From Candidatus Methylopumilus sp. (lineage in GTDB: Bacteria > Pseudomonadota > Gammaproteobacteria > Burkholderiales > Burkholderiaceae_B), in assembly GCA_021738045.1 (NCBI GenBank), contig JAIPCU010000006.1:1-47257 (forward strand): a stretch of DNA of 47,257 nucleotides. The letters are read 5' to 3'. The notes under the pieces are model-generated. The model was given only the letters and a program-made list of their open reading frames with translations. It was not told the DNA's origin and searched no databases. Below, one piece after another: positions 28,173 to 39,395 of the stretch. How positions within the stretch are numbered: the first letter of the stretch is position 1; each line of letters starts with the position of its first letter. Position numbers and translations under genes: made by a program.

Positions 28173-29443
28173 CGACTCCTGCGACTCCTGCGACGACACC
28201 GGTTGCGGCATCAAAGCTGTACACCAGTCGACGTGTTGCACCGTTGCTTGCGCTTGGCTTTGCCAGCGGTTTGCCTTTGGCCTTAACCGGCGGCACTTTG
28301 CAGGCTTGGGCCACAATTGAACAAGTCTCGCTTCAAGAGATTGGGTTCTTAACTTTAGTGGGCACAGCCTACACCTTGAAGTTTTTATGGGCGCCCCTGA
28401 TTGACCGTTATGCACCGCCATGGCTTGGACGCAGGCGAGGTTGGATGGTATTGATGCAGGTGTTGTTGGCCTTGGGGATGTTGGCCATGGGGTGTCTTTC
28501 GCCCGGTCAAAGTTTGTTACCTTTGGCGTTGCTTGCAGTCTTTGTCGCGTTTTGTTCGGCCACGCAAGATATTGCCTTTGATGCCTACCGTAGCGACGTT
28601 CTGCGCAAAGATGAGCGTGGTGCGGGGGCGGCGCTCTCGGTTTTGGGATACCGCTTGGCGATGCTGGTGTCGGGCGGCTTGGCGTTGATCATTGCAGATC
28701 AATGGCTCGGCTGGGGGGCGACCTATATGCTGATGGGGGGCTTAATGTTGTTGGTCGCGTTAGCAAGCTTTTGGGCACCCGAGCCCGAGGTGCCCGCGCA
28801 AATGCCGCGCTCTTTGCGAGAGGCTGTGATCGAACCTTTCCGCGAATTTTTTGGGCGACCCGAAGCCATTACCGTTTTGGTGCTTATTGTTTTGTATAAG
28901 TTGGGTGACGCGTTTGCGGGTGCGCTATCCACCACTTTTTTAATTCGTGCGGCAGGCTATACCGCCACTGAAGTCGGCACGGTCAATAAATTGTTAGGGT
29001 TGGCATCCACCATCGTGGGCGCCTTGGCAGGCGGCGCGTTGATGGCGCGTTTGGGTTTGTATCGTTCGTTGATGTTCTTTGGGGTGTTGCAGGCGGTGTC
29101 AAACTTGGGCTTTTGGGTGATCTCGGTGGGGCCGCACAACGTGTGGTTGATGGCGGCTGGGGTTGGTATCGAAAACTTATGCGGCGGCATGGGTACCGCA
29201 GCCTTTGTCGCGCTCTTGATGGGGCTGTGCAATCAACAGTTTTCGGCAACACAATTTGCGTTGCTCTCTGCGTTATCGGCGGTGGGGCGCACCTATCTTG
29301 CCGGTCCGTTGACGCCGCAAGTGGTGCAGGCTACCGGATGGCCGACTTTCTTTTTGCTGACCGTGTTAATCGCGTTGCCCGGGCTGTGGCTGCTGTATTG
29401 GCGCAGAAAAGATATTGATCGTATCGACGCGGCTGGCGTCTAA
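28169..29443 (+). CDS. ampG: Muropeptide permease AmpG (MFS)
   Basis: AmpG imports GlcNAc-anhydroMurNAc peptides from the periplasm for cell-wall recycling, and its ligands also control AmpC beta-lactamase induction in many species. The 424-residue protein has about 12-14 hydrophobic helices, the typical QDIAFDAYRSDVL segment and KLGDAFAGALSTTFL. The start at 28169 forms an ATGA overlap with metW; longer starts would lie inside metW. Its place in a methionine operon seems to be lineage-specific order rather than function. It links to the peptidoglycan genes at 34.8-40.5 kb. Confidence 0.93.
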   Translation: MTTPATPATTPVAASKLYTSRRVAPLLALGFASGLPLALTGGTLQAWATIEQVSLQEIGFLTLVGTAYTLKFLWAPLIDRYAPPWLGRRRGWMVLMQVLLALGMLAMGCLSPGQSLLPLALLAVFVAFCSATQDIAFDAYRSDVLRKDERGAGAALSVLGYRLAMLVSGGLALIIADQWLGWGATYMLMGGLMLLVALASFWAPEPEVPAQMPRSLREAVIEPFREFFGRPEAITVLVLIVLYKLGDAFAGALSTTFLIRAAGYTATEVGTVNKLLGLASTIVGALAGGALMARLGLYRSLMFFGVLQAVSNLGFWVISVGPHNVWLMAAGVGIENLCGGMGTAAFVALLMGLCNQQFSATQFALLSALSAVGRTYLAGPLTPQVVQATGWPTFFLLTVLIALPGLWLLYWRRKDIDRIDAAGV

Positions 29444-29518
29444 ACAAGAGCATTTGGTCAAAAGAAGATAAGCCACCTTGGGCTGTGAGCGTCGGGCGAT
29501 CAGCCGGCTCGCACTCCG

Positions 29519-30310
29519 TCACTTCAAAGCAAAGTCGTAATCAATCGTCAGCGGCGCATGATCTGAAAAGCGTTCATCTTTATAGATACTGGCCGCTTTT
29601 GCCTTTGCCGCTAAGCCCGGCGTGACAAGCTGATAGTCAAGCCGCCACCCTACGTTCTTGGTCCAGGCCTGGCCGCGATTGCTCCACCAAGTGTATTGTT
29701 CGGCGCGCTCATCTAATTGCCTAAAGACGTCGACAAAGCCTATTTCGTCGATGACCTGAGTGACCCAAGCACGTTCTTCGGGTGTAAAACCAGAATTCTT
29801 TTGATTCGACTTCCAGTTTTTTAGATCGATTTCTTTGTGGGCGATATTCCAGTCGGCGCAGATCACGTACTCGCGCTTGGTCTTTTTATGATCGTCCATC
29901 AAGGCTTGCATCCAAGGACCAAAATGCTCAAGAAAGCGAAACTTGGCTTCTTGCCGTTCTGGTCCGCTTGAGCCAGAAGGCAAATAAGCGCTGATCACAG
30001 AAATATTTGACCAATCAGCCCGAATCACGCGGCCCTCAAGATCGAACTCTTCACAGCCCATCCCTTGGATCACACGTTTAGGTTCGTTTTTGACGTAGAG
30101 GCCTACGCCGCTATAGCCTTTTTTTTCGGCAGCGGAAAAGTGGCCGGTATAGTCATGGGGATGTTGAAAATCTTGTTGAATGTCAGCCAAATGGGCTTTG
30201 AGTTCTTGCAGGCAAAGAATGTCAGCCTGATGCGTGTTTAACCAGTTCGCAAGCCCTTTGTTATAGGCCGAACGGATACCATTCAGGTTCAGTGAGGTGA
30301 TGCGTAGCAA
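29519..30310 (-). CDS. xth: Exodeoxyribonuclease III (Xth/ExoA)
   Basis: This is the major AP endonuclease and 3'-repair exonuclease of base excision repair. With the TTG start at 30310 (AGGAGC seven bases upstream) it has 263 residues, starting LRITSLNLNGIRSA. An in-frame TTG at 30328 would contain that ribosome binding site and is rejected. Catalytic residues are visible: Asn in NLNG, Glu36 in CLQELKAH, the Asp-x-Asn pair in CADWNIAH, and the closing SDHAPLTIDYD with His251. It is divergent from pyrE and convergent with ampG. Confidence 0.95.
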   Translation of the reverse strand: MLRITSLNLNGIRSAYNKGLANWLNTHQADILCLQELKAHLADIQQDFQHPHDYTGHFSAAEKKGYSGVGLYVKNEPKRVIQGMGCEEFDLEGRVIRADWSNISVISAYLPSGSSGPERQEAKFRFLEHFGPWMQALMDDHKKTKREYVICADWNIAHKEIDLKNWKSNQKNSGFTPEERAWVTQVIDEIGFVDVFRQLDERAEQYTWWSNRGQAWTKNVGWRLDYQLVTPGLAAKAKAASIYKDERFSDHAPLTIDYDFALK

Positions 30311-30373
30311 GGTTGGGCTCCTAGTCAATGAGATAATTCAATCCATCAAAATACTTAAATCACGAGGCTTGCG

Positions 30374-31048
30374 ATGTCGACGGGTTCAGAACGTAGTGCG
30401 TTTGTGCAGTTTGCCTTAAACGAAGGCGTGCTGCGCTTTGGTAGTTTTGTTACCAAATCGGGTCGTACCAGCCCTTATTTTTTTAATGCAGGCTTATTTA
30501 ATTCTGGTGCCTCGGTAGGGCGGCTCGCTCAATTTTATGCCCAAGCCTTAGTCGATTCTAAACTGCCGTTTGATATGTTGTTTGGTCCGGCTTACAAAGG
30601 GATCCCGCTTGCTACCGCAACGGCGGTGGCGCTCGCAGCTCATCCCGCAATGAGCGGACGTGCAATTGACTTTGCGTACAACCGCAAAGAGGCGAAAGAT
30701 CACGGTGAGGGCGGGGTGTTAGTGGGTGCACCACTAAAGGGTAAAGTCGTCATCATTGATGATGTGATCACCGCAGGCACTTCAGTGCGCGAATCGGTCG
30801 AGATCATTCGTGCAGCAGGCGCAGAACCCTGTGCGGTGCTGATCGCCATGGATCGTATGGAGCGCGCTGGCGCAGACGGACAGTTATCTCCTCACTCAGC
30901 GGTGCAAGAGGTGCAGCAGCGTTATGGCTTACCGGTTGTGACGATCGCCTCGCTTGATGACATCTTGGTCTTGCTGAAACAGAATGCCGAGTTTGCGCAG
31001 TATCGCGAGGCTGTACTCGCCTATCGGGCGCAATACGGTATCCAGTAA
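30374..31048 (+). CDS. pyrE: Orotate phosphoribosyltransferase
   Basis: PyrE makes orotidine-5'-monophosphate from orotate and PRPP in pyrimidine synthesis. The 224-residue protein has the PRPP-binding motif [12 protein letters not shown] at about 125-136 and the flexible catalytic loop [13 protein letters not shown] at 102-114. GAGG lies upstream of the ATG. It shares the 63-base divergent spacer with xth. The pair xth/pyrE is a common neighbourhood in proteobacteria. Confidence 0.96.
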   Translation: MSTGSERSAFVQFALNEGVLRFGSFVTKSGRTSPYFFNAGLFNSGASVGRLAQFYAQALVDSKLPFDMLFGPAYKGIPLATATAVALAAHPAMSGRAIDFAYNRKEAKDHGEGGVLVGAPLKGKVVIIDDVITAGTSVRESVEIIRAAGAEPCAVLIAMDRMERAGADGQLSPHSAVQEVQQRYGLPVVTIASLDDILVLLKQNAEFAQYREAVLAYRAQYGIQ

Positions 31049-31133
31049 AAGAGCTAGCGTTGCGCACTCATTTAATTCTCCAACGCTGCGCTCTTCAAAA
31101 ATAGTCGCTCGCCCCAGCGCGTGCGCCGGGGGC
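31049..31133. terminator. Hairpin pair between convergent pyrE and gatB
   Basis: AGCGTTG (31056-31062) pairs with CAACGCT (31081-31087), and outer AAGAG/CTCTT (31049-31053, 31091-31095) extends the stem. Read on the minus strand it is followed by TTTT, so it may end gatB transcripts. A second GC-rich stem, GCCCC/GGGGC (31111-31133), lies next to it. This is probably a bidirectional termination region. Confidence 0.5.
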
Positions 31134-31143
31134 CGCATATGGC

Positions 31144-32652
31144 TTAAGCTTGATCGAGCTTGGCCTTCAGTAAATCATTCACCTGCTGCGGGTTCGCTTT
31201 GCCTTTGGCCGCTTTCATAATCTGACCTACTAGCGAGTTGAAGGCCTTTTGTTTGCCTGCGCGATATTCGGCCACGATCGCAGCGTTATCGGCTAGCACG
31301 GCGTTGATCATTGCTTCAATTGCGCCAGAGTCGTTGATCTGAGTGAGTCCCTTCGCTGCGATGATGGCATCGGGTTGACCGTTTTCTTCGCCGGCCCACA
31401 TCGCTGCAAACACGTCGCGTGCAATTTTGTTTGAGATGGTGTTGTCTAAAATTCGCTTGAGTAGCGCGGCCAATAAGGGCGCCGTCACTGGGCACTGCGC
31501 GATGTCTTTCTCTTCGCGGTTGAGCGTTGCCGAGACTTCGCCCATCAGCCAGTTGGCAGCAAGTTTGGCTCGAGCAGGGCGCAGTGCCATGACGTTCGTC
31601 GTATCGGCTGTGCCCGCTTCAAGAGCGTTGACCACATCTAAGAAATACGTTGCCATCGCGCGGCTACTGATCAGTTGCGCAGCATCAATTGGAGCAATTC
31701 CATAAATTTCAACCAGATTTTTTCTAAGTTCTTCTGGTAAGCCACCCGCTTTGCGCATCTCTGCTTTAACTTGATCAATCCAGTCTTGGCTAATCACCAG
31801 AGGTGGTAAATCGGGATCTGGAAAATAGCGGTAGTCATGCGCGTCTTCTTTGCTGCGCATGCTGCGTGTTTCGTCAAGATCAGCGTCGTAAAGGCGAGTT
31901 TCTTGAACGACTTTGCCACCGTCTTCAATGAGCTCAATTTGACGCCGAACTTCATAGTTGATGGCGCGTTCGATAAAGCGAAACGAGTTGACGTTTTTGA
32001 TTTCGGCACGCGTGCCAAATTCTTTTTGCCCAACTGGGCGCACGGATACGTTGACGTCGACTCGAAACGAACCTTCTTGCATGTTGCCATCACAAATACC
32101 CAGCCACATCACGAGGCTGTGTAGAGTCTTGGCGTAGGCAACAGCTTCGGCTGCTGAGCGCATTTCAGGCTCAGAGACGATTTCAAGCAAGGGGGTACCG
32201 GTACGATTTAAATCAATGCCGGTTGAGAGCTCGCCATGCGGGCCAATGTAATTATCGTGCAACGACTTACCGGCGTCTTCTTCGAGGTGGGCGCGGGTGA
32301 GGTTGATGGTGGTCTCTTTGTCGCCGACAAAGAAGGTTAAGGATCCGCCCAGTACAACTGGGATTTCGTATTGGCTGATTTGATAGTTTTTGGGCAGATC
32401 AGGATAAAAATAGTTTTTACGCGCGAAAATCGAGCGCGGCGCAATGGTGGCGCCAACGGCTAGCCCCAGACGAATCGCATGCTCAACCGCTGCGCGGTTC
32501 ATGACCGGTAGGGTGCCTGGCAGCGCCATATCGACTTCGTTGGCTTGCGTGTTAGGTTGCGCACCATAACGCGTGCTACTGCCTGAAAAAATTTTGGTTT
32601 GAGTCGAAAGTTGGGTGTGTGTTTCGAGACCAATGACGATTTCATAAGCCAT
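31144..32652 (-). CDS. gatB: Asp-tRNA(Asn)/Glu-tRNA(Gln) amidotransferase subunit B
   Basis: GatB is the tRNA-binding kinase subunit of the GatCAB amidotransferase. It phosphorylates the misacylated Asp or Glu and amidates it with ammonia from GatA. The 502-residue protein starts [15 protein letters not shown] and has the diagnostic [20 protein letters not shown] segment. The helical and YqeY-like tail domain closes the protein ([20 protein letters not shown]). The ATG overlaps the gatA stop by one base (TAATG). In betaproteobacteria the complex mostly supplies Asn-tRNA(Asn). Confidence 0.97.
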   Translation of the reverse strand: MAYEIVIGLETHTQLSTQTKIFSGSSTRYGAQPNTQANEVDMALPGTLPVMNRAAVEHAIRLGLAVGATIAPRSIFARKNYFYPDLPKNYQISQYEIPVVLGGSLTFFVGDKETTINLTRAHLEEDAGKSLHDNYIGPHGELSTGIDLNRTGTPLLEIVSEPEMRSAAEAVAYAKTLHSLVMWLGICDGNMQEGSFRVDVNVSVRPVGQKEFGTRAEIKNVNSFRFIERAINYEVRRQIELIEDGGKVVQETRLYDADLDETRSMRSKEDAHDYRYFPDPDLPPLVISQDWIDQVKAEMRKAGGLPEELRKNLVEIYGIAPIDAAQLISSRAMATYFLDVVNALEAGTADTTNVMALRPARAKLAANWLMGEVSATLNREEKDIAQCPVTAPLLAALLKRILDNTISNKIARDVFAAMWAGEENGQPDAIIAAKGLTQINDSGAIEAMINAVLADNAAIVAEYRAGKQKAFNSLVGQIMKAAKGKANPQQVNDLLKAKLDQA

Positions 32653-34184
32653 TATGCTTGCCCCGCGCTACGTTGATGCCAGTCGGTGGCAAGTTGATAT
32701 TGATGCGCAATCGCTAGCAGACGGCCCTCATCAAAATAGTCGCCAATGATTTGCAAGCCGATTGGCAAAGGTTTGCCTGCAGCGCTTTGACCAAAACCGC
32801 AGGGAACGGACATGCCAGGTAATCCGGCAAGGTTCAAGCCGAGGGTATAGACGTCGGCTAACCAGTCTGCGGTGGGATCGTCTTGATTGTCGCCAATTGC
32901 TTTGGCGACTGTGGGCGTGACCGGGCCCATAATGACGTCGCATTTTTGTGTAAAGGCGGCCTGAAAATCGTCGGCGATCATGCGGCGCAACCGTTGAGCT
33001 TGCAAGTAGTAGGCGTCGTAATAGCCGTGCGAAAGTACATAGGTGCCGACAAGAATACGGCGCTTAACCTCTGTGCCAAAGCCCTCGGCTCGCGAGCGGC
33101 CGGTCATGTCAGCGAGATCGGTATATGAGTCGCTGCGATGCCCGTAGCGCACGCCGTCGTAGCGCGACAGATTGCTTGAGGCTTCGGCGGGGGCGATGAC
33201 GTAATAGGCTGGAATCGACAGACGCGTGCGTGGTAAAGAGATCGCAACACGGTGGGCGCCGAGTTGCTCGAATTGAACTAAAGCAGCCTCGATGGCCGCA
33301 CCAACTTCAGACGAAAGCCCCTCACCAAAAAACTCTGTGGGTACGCCAATACGCAACCCCTTTAGCGGTAATGAGGCTTGAGAATAAAAGTGAGCACTCG
33401 CTTTGTCGAATTCGCTTTGGATGCGGCTAGGTGCATTGGGCACGCCGCGGCATTGCTCAGCACTGGTGGCGTCGCGCACGTCAAAGCCACTGATGGTGTC
33501 GAGCAAGGCAACCAGATCGGCTGCCGCTGGCGCCAGGACGCCGGCTTGATCCAAGCTTGAGCCGTAGGCAATCATGCCGTAGCGCGAGACTGTGCCGTAA
33601 GTGGGCTTGATGCCGCTTACCCCACAGAGCGCCGCGGGTTGGCGTACCGAGCCCCCGGTGTCTGTGCCAGTCGTCGCGAAAACCAGTCGGGCTGCTACGG
33701 CGGCGGCTGAGCCGCCTGAGGACCCGCCTGGCACGCAATCGACATCCCAAGGGTTATGGGCAGGCCCGAAGGCAGAATGCTCGTTGCCCGAACCCATGGC
33801 GAACTCGTCGCAGTTCAGTTTGCCTAAGCTGACGCAGCCTGCGGTCAGCAACTTGTTGACAACGGTAGCGTCAAACGGACTGACGTAGTGCTTAAGCATA
33901 TTGCTGCCGGCTGTGCTGCGCCAGCCTTGCGTCACAAACACATCTTTGTGGGCAATCGGGATGCCGGATAAGGGGCCAGCCATGCCCGTGGCACGGCTGG
34001 CATCGGCAGCGCGCGCTTGCGCAAGGGTGAGTTCTGCGTCGATATGTACAAAGGCATTGAGCGCCTGTTGGGCCTGAATCTGGTTGAGGCAATCTTGGGC
34101 TAGCTCGGTCGCACTGAGTTTGCCCTGCGCTAAAGCGCCTTGGAGGCTAGCCAAGGTTGGAAAGTTGTGAAGTGCAGCGCTCAT
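32652..34184 (-). CDS. gatA: Asp-tRNA(Asn)/Glu-tRNA(Gln) amidotransferase subunit A
   Basis: GatA is the glutaminase subunit and belongs to the amidase-signature family. The Ser-cisSer-Lys triad is visible: Lys80 in IPIAHKDVF, cis-Ser155 in the Gly/Ser-rich GGSSGGSA, and nucleophile Ser179 in TDTGGSV. Length is 510 residues, slightly longer than the typical 480-490. The ATG directly follows the gatC stop (TAAATG), so the three subunits are translationally coupled. Confidence 0.97.
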   Translation of the reverse strand: MSAALHNFPTLASLQGALAQGKLSATELAQDCLNQIQAQQALNAFVHIDAELTLAQARAADASRATGMAGPLSGIPIAHKDVFVTQGWRSTAGSNMLKHYVSPFDATVVNKLLTAGCVSLGKLNCDEFAMGSGNEHSAFGPAHNPWDVDCVPGGSSGGSAAAVAARLVFATTGTDTGGSVRQPAALCGVSGIKPTYGTVSRYGMIAYGSSLDQAGVLAPAAADLVALLDTISGFDVRDATSAEQCRGVPNAPSRIQSEFDKASAHFYSQASLPLKGLRIGVPTEFFGEGLSSEVGAAIEAALVQFEQLGAHRVAISLPRTRLSIPAYYVIAPAEASSNLSRYDGVRYGHRSDSYTDLADMTGRSRAEGFGTEVKRRILVGTYVLSHGYYDAYYLQAQRLRRMIADDFQAAFTQKCDVIMGPVTPTVAKAIGDNQDDPTADWLADVYTLGLNLAGLPGMSVPCGFGQSAAGKPLPIGLQIIGDYFDEGRLLAIAHQYQLATDWHQRSAGQA

Positions 34185-34493
34185 TTATTCAATCACCTTT
34201 GGAACCAAAAATAGCCCCTCTGCCTTGCCAGGCGCGTTGGCCATGAGCGCTTCGCGCCGCTCGGGTGAGGACACCTCGGTGACGACGTCTTCTCGCAGTC
34301 GCAAGTGGACGTCACGCAGCGCAGATAAGGGGTGAGCGAGTGGCTCGACGCCGCGGGTGTCCACCGCCTGAAGCTCTTGAATCAGTCCAAGAATTTTGGT
34401 CAGATCACCTTGGGCCTGCGTATTTTGTTCGGCCGACAAGGTCAGGCGGGCTAGCCGGGCGATACGGGTGACTTCTTGTTCAGTAATAGCCAT
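34185..34493 (-). CDS. gatC: Asp-tRNA(Asn)/Glu-tRNA(Gln) amidotransferase subunit C
   Basis: GatC is the small belt-like subunit that wraps GatA and GatB together. The 102-residue protein shows the usual sequence: ARLARLTLSAEQ near the N-terminus, a middle Asp-Val-Glu-Pro-Leu-type block (VDTRGVEPLAHP) and a C-terminal APGKAEGLFLVPKVIE. It is the first gene of gatCAB and is divergent from mreB across a 309-base spacer. The ribosome binding site is weak. Confidence 0.95.
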   Translation of the reverse strand: MAITEQEVTRIARLARLTLSAEQNTQAQGDLTKILGLIQELQAVDTRGVEPLAHPLSALRDVHLRLREDVVTEVSSPERREALMANAPGKAEGLFLVPKVIE

Positions 34494-35846
<1,353 letters not shown>

Positions 35847-35956
35847 TCGCGCCACGCATCGACAGGCGGTGAGGCGACATAGCAGGCAGCTGCGCAAAAC
35901 CAACGCAATCGGCGCCTACAGCGCCCGAGCGGTGAGTGATTAAGTACCGAGCCATC

Positions 35957-36871
35957 ATGCAACGACCCGCCACCCTTAGGCTTTTTCGACGCGGTCCGGC
36001 CGCCGAAGTCAAACTGACTCTGCTCGTGTTGGTTTCGTTCGCGTTGTTGTTTACAGACGCCACGTACAAAACCACGAATCCTGTACGCGAATTGTTGACA
36101 GCAACGTTGTATCCGTTTCAACGTTTTGTCATGTTTCCGCGTGACATCATTTCGATTGGTCATGACTGGTTTGATGCCGCTGCATCGATTCGATCTGAAA
36201 CTGAGGCGTTGCAGAAACAACGTATCGAGTTGGCGCAGGTGACAACGAATGCCGCCCTGTTGGGTGCTGAAAACGCGCAATTGCGACGGCTCTTAGGTGT
36301 TTTTGAAAAAGCCGCAGAGCATCCGTCGGTGGTGGTCGAGGTTCTGTATGAGCCAGCCAATACTTTTAGTCGTCGGCTAGTCTTTAACAAAGGTAGCCGA
36401 GCCGGTATTTCAGTTGGGATGCCGATTTTGGATGAGGGCGGTGTGGTCGGGCAGATCACACGTGTTTCGTCCATGACATCTGAAGCAGCGGTGTTGACCG
36501 ATGAAATTATTTCGATACCCGTGCAGGTGTTGCGTAATGGCTTACGTTTGATCGCTTTTGGTTCAACGACGCCGGGTAAGGTCGAAGTGCGCTATTTTTC
36601 ATCGGATGCCGATATTCGCGAAGGCGACGTGCTAGTCACCAGCGGCGTAGGGGGGGTGTTCCCGCCCGGGCTTTCGGTCGGACGCGTCGATCAGATCCAG
36701 CGCAGTTCAGCCTCGGGGTTCGCGCGCGCCGAAGCGTTGCCATCCTCGCACCCTGAGCGGTATCGGCAATTTTTGGTGTTGCAGGTACCCATCGAGACTG
36801 ACTTGGCGGTCAGTTCTGTGAAGCCAACTGTGTCAACGGAGGCTCCCCGTGCAAGATCGAAATCGAAGTAA
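35957..36871 (+). CDS. mreC: Rod-shape-determining protein MreC
   Basis: MreC is a bitopic inner-membrane protein whose periplasmic beta domains activate PBP2/RodA in the elongasome. From the ATG at 35957 it has 304 residues: a short basic cytoplasmic tail, one membrane helix (VKLTLLVLVSFALLF), a coiled coil (about 70-110) and the tandem beta-barrel domain with FNKGSRAGISVGMPILDEGGVVGQ as the recognisable core. A GTG at 35936 would add seven residues. The 3' end overlaps mreD by 23 bases. Confidence 0.93.
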   Translation: MQRPATLRLFRRGPAAEVKLTLLVLVSFALLFTDATYKTTNPVRELLTATLYPFQRFVMFPRDIISIGHDWFDAAASIRSETEALQKQRIELAQVTTNAALLGAENAQLRRLLGVFEKAAEHPSVVVEVLYEPANTFSRRLVFNKGSRAGISVGMPILDEGGVVGQITRVSSMTSEAAVLTDEIISIPVQVLRNGLRLIAFGSTTPGKVEVRYFSSDADIREGDVLVTSGVGGVFPPGLSVGRVDQIQRSSASGFARAEALPSSHPERYRQFLVLQVPIETDLAVSSVKPTVSTEAPRARSKSK

Positions 36872-37436
36872 GGTAACGAGGTCTTCGCGTGAGGGTAGTG
36901 CGCCTCCGCCAGTGCCTTTGCCACGCCCAGTCGGCCCAAATCCAATCGACCATGCCACGAGCCTGGTTTTTGTCTGGACGACCCTGCTCGGTGTTTGGCT
37001 GCTCTCTTTGCTGCCCTGGCGCACGTGGCCAACGTCGCCTGATTTGCTGTTGCTGGTGATAGTATTTTGGTCGTTGCACGATGCGCGGCGGGTCGGTTTA
37101 CTCACCGCGTTTGCTTTTGGATTAGTCATGGATGTGCATGATGTGGGTCCCTTAGGGCTACAAGCCTTGACCTATACCCTGACAGTGTTTGTCGCACAGT
37201 CATTGCAACGAAGGTTGCTGCGCTTTGGGCTGGTGAGTCAAGCCGTGCACTTGCTGCCACTGTGGGTCGTGATTAAAGCACTAGGGGCGTTACTCGGCGC
37301 TTTTCTTGTTAGCGCCTGGCCCGGTTGGTCGTGGCTGTTTGCTGCCATCTTCACCGTGGCACTCTGGCCCTTGTTCGCGTGGTTGTTATTACTGCCCCAG
37401 CATCGATTACAAGACTCCGAGACGACAGCAAGTTGA
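36849..37436 (+). CDS. mreD: Rod-shape-determining protein MreD
   Basis: MreD is a polytopic inner-membrane partner of MreC and RodA. The 195-residue protein has a polar, proline-rich N-terminus of about 35 residues and then about five or six hydrophobic helices, with the conserved GLVMDVHDVGPLGLQAL loop. The start is GTG inside the end of mreC, with GGAGG seven bases upstream, an excellent ribosome binding site that fixes the start and implies coupling to mreC. Confidence 0.92.
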   Translation: MQDRNRSKVTRSSREGSAPPPVPLPRPVGPNPIDHATSLVFVWTTLLGVWLLSLLPWRTWPTSPDLLLLVIVFWSLHDARRVGLLTAFAFGLVMDVHDVGPLGLQALTYTLTVFVAQSLQRRLLRFGLVSQAVHLLPLWVVIKALGALLGAFLVSAWPGWSWLFAAIFTVALWPLFAWLLLLPQHRLQDSETTAS

Positions 37437-37448
37437 TACTCTACAGAC

Positions 37449-39395
37449 ATGTTCGATTTTAAGAAAAACGATCAGCAACAAAAAAACAACTTTACGCTGC
37501 GAGTCGTCGTGGCGGGTTTGTTTGCGGTCTGTTGTTTTGGTTTGTTGTCGTTGCGATTTTGGGTGCTACAGGTCGATCGGCATGAAGGATTGTCCGCGCG
37601 TGCTGACAGCAATCGCTTGGCGGTGGTGCCTATCCCACCGCGTAGAGGTGAAATTGTTGATCGTAACGGCGAGGTGCTTGCGCGAAATTATTTGAGTTAC
37701 ACGCTTGAGGTGGTGCCTGCCCGAGCGGGCAATCTCGATGAACTATTCGCAGCGCTGACACCGATTGTGTTTATCAATACGGCCGAGCAACGACGCTTTA
37801 AAAGACGTGCTGCTGAATCTGGCAAATACGCAAGCATCGTCTTGCGTAATAATTTAAACGAAACCGAGGCAGCGTTTTTTTCGGCAAATGCTTTGCGATT
37901 TGCTGGCGTGCAGTTGCGCGCGCGTTGGGTACGTGAGTACCCACAAGGAAAATCTGCCGGGCACGTTGTTGGCTATGTAGGACGGATCTCAGAAAGCGAC
38001 GTCGCAGCGCTCGAAGAGCGTGGTGAAACTGGCAACTATCGCGGTACCGATATTATTGGTAAAAAAGGGATCGAGAAAACTTACGAGGCAGTGTTGCATG
38101 GCAAGGCAGGCCTTGAAGAGCTCGAAGTGACTTCGCGCGGTAAACCCGTGCGAGTGCTCAGGCGGGTTGATCCGACGCCGGGCTCGAATTTAGTGTTGTC
38201 GTTGGATATGGGGTTGCAACGCATTGCCGAAGAGGCGTTTAAAGACTTGCGAGGTGCGTTGGTCGCTATCGAACCAGCAACCGGTGACGTGCTGGCGTTT
38301 GTGTCACAGCCATCTTTTGACCCCAATTTATTTATTGATGGTATCGACGTAGAAAGCTGGCGCCTGTTGAACGAATCGCCCGATCACCCCTTAATTAATC
38401 GTCCGGTATACGGCACCTATCCGATTGGTTCGACGTATAAACCGTTTGTGGCGCTTGCCGCACTTGAGTTGAATAAGCGACGCGCGACAGAAGTGATTTC
38501 GGATCCTGGTTATTTTGAGTTTGGTGGGCAGCGCTTCAGAAACTCGGGCTCGACAGCGTTTGGTACGCTTGATATGCATCGGGCGCTGGTGGTGTCGTCT
38601 GACACGTATTTTTATTCGCTTGGCCCAGAAATTGGTGTGAACAATCTACATGACTTTATGAAACCATTTGGGTTCGGTCAACTGACGGGGATTGACATTG
38701 AAGGTGAGAGGCGCGGCATCTTACCCTCGACTGACTGGAAGCGCGCGGCCTATAAAAATCGCGATCAACAACGCTGGTATGCAGGTGAAACAATATCAAT
38801 TGCCGTGGGTCAGGGCTATAACTCGTTCACGTTGATGCAACTCGCCCAGGCAACGGCCGTGCTGGCCAACGATGGTGTTTATATGAAACCGCATTTGGTG
38901 CGTACCATTAAAAACCCACGTACCGATGAGCAGACACAAACTGTGGTCGAGGCGGCTCATAAAATTGCGCTAAAAAAAGAGAATATTCAGGTAATTAAAC
39001 GTGCGTTGGCCGAGGTGACGGTGTCTGGTACGGCAGCGGCGGCGTTTGTTGGTGCGCCTTACACCACGGCCGGTAAAACCGGTACCGCTCAGGTGTACAG
39101 TTTGCGTGGTGCTAAATATCAAAGTAGTGCGATCGATGAGCGGTTGCGTGATCATTCGTTGTTTATGGCCTTCGCTCCGGCCAATCAGCCCAAAATTGCG
39201 ATTGCGGTGGTCGTAGAAAATGCGGGTTGGGGGGGCAGCGTTGCTGCACCTATCGTGCGTAAAGTCTTTGACGCCTGGTTGTTGCGTGACGCAAAGACTC
39301 AGCCCGCTCCGGGCGGCACGACACCTGTTCGGCGTACCGAAGTCGTCGTGCCGCAGGCCCCTCTTGTCGCCGCGACGCCAAGGGCTGTGCCATGA
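37449..39395 (+). CDS. mrdA: Peptidoglycan transpeptidase PBP2
   Basis: PBP2 cross-links peptidoglycan during elongation and works as a pair with RodA. The 648-residue protein has an N-terminal membrane anchor (about 18-41), a pedestal domain with RRGEIVDRNGEVLARN, and a transpeptidase domain with all three active-site motifs: STYK at 328-331, SSD at 383-385 and KTG at 543-545. It follows mreD by 12 bases and overlaps rodA by four (ATGA). It is a target of mecillinam-type beta-lactams in the family. Confidence 0.96.
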   Translation: MFDFKKNDQQQKNNFTLRVVVAGLFAVCCFGLLSLRFWVLQVDRHEGLSARADSNRLAVVPIPPRRGEIVDRNGEVLARNYLSYTLEVVPARAGNLDELFAALTPIVFINTAEQRRFKRRAAESGKYASIVLRNNLNETEAAFFSANALRFAGVQLRARWVREYPQGKSAGHVVGYVGRISESDVAALEERGETGNYRGTDIIGKKGIEKTYEAVLHGKAGLEELEVTSRGKPVRVLRRVDPTPGSNLVLSLDMGLQRIAEEAFKDLRGALVAIEPATGDVLAFVSQPSFDPNLFIDGIDVESWRLLNESPDHPLINRPVYGTYPIGSTYKPFVALAALELNKRRATEVISDPGYFEFGGQRFRNSGSTAFGTLDMHRALVVSSDTYFYSLGPEIGVNNLHDFMKPFGFGQLTGIDIEGERRGILPSTDWKRAAYKNRDQQRWYAGETISIAVGQGYNSFTLMQLAQATAVLANDGVYMKPHLVRTIKNPRTDEQTQTVVEAAHKIALKKENIQVIKRALAEVTVSGTAAAAFVGAPYTTAGKTGTAQVYSLRGAKYQSSAIDERLRDHSLFMAFAPANQPKIAIAVVVENAGWGGSVAAPIVRKVFDAWLLRDAKTQPAPGGTTPVRRTEVVVPQAPLVAATPRAVP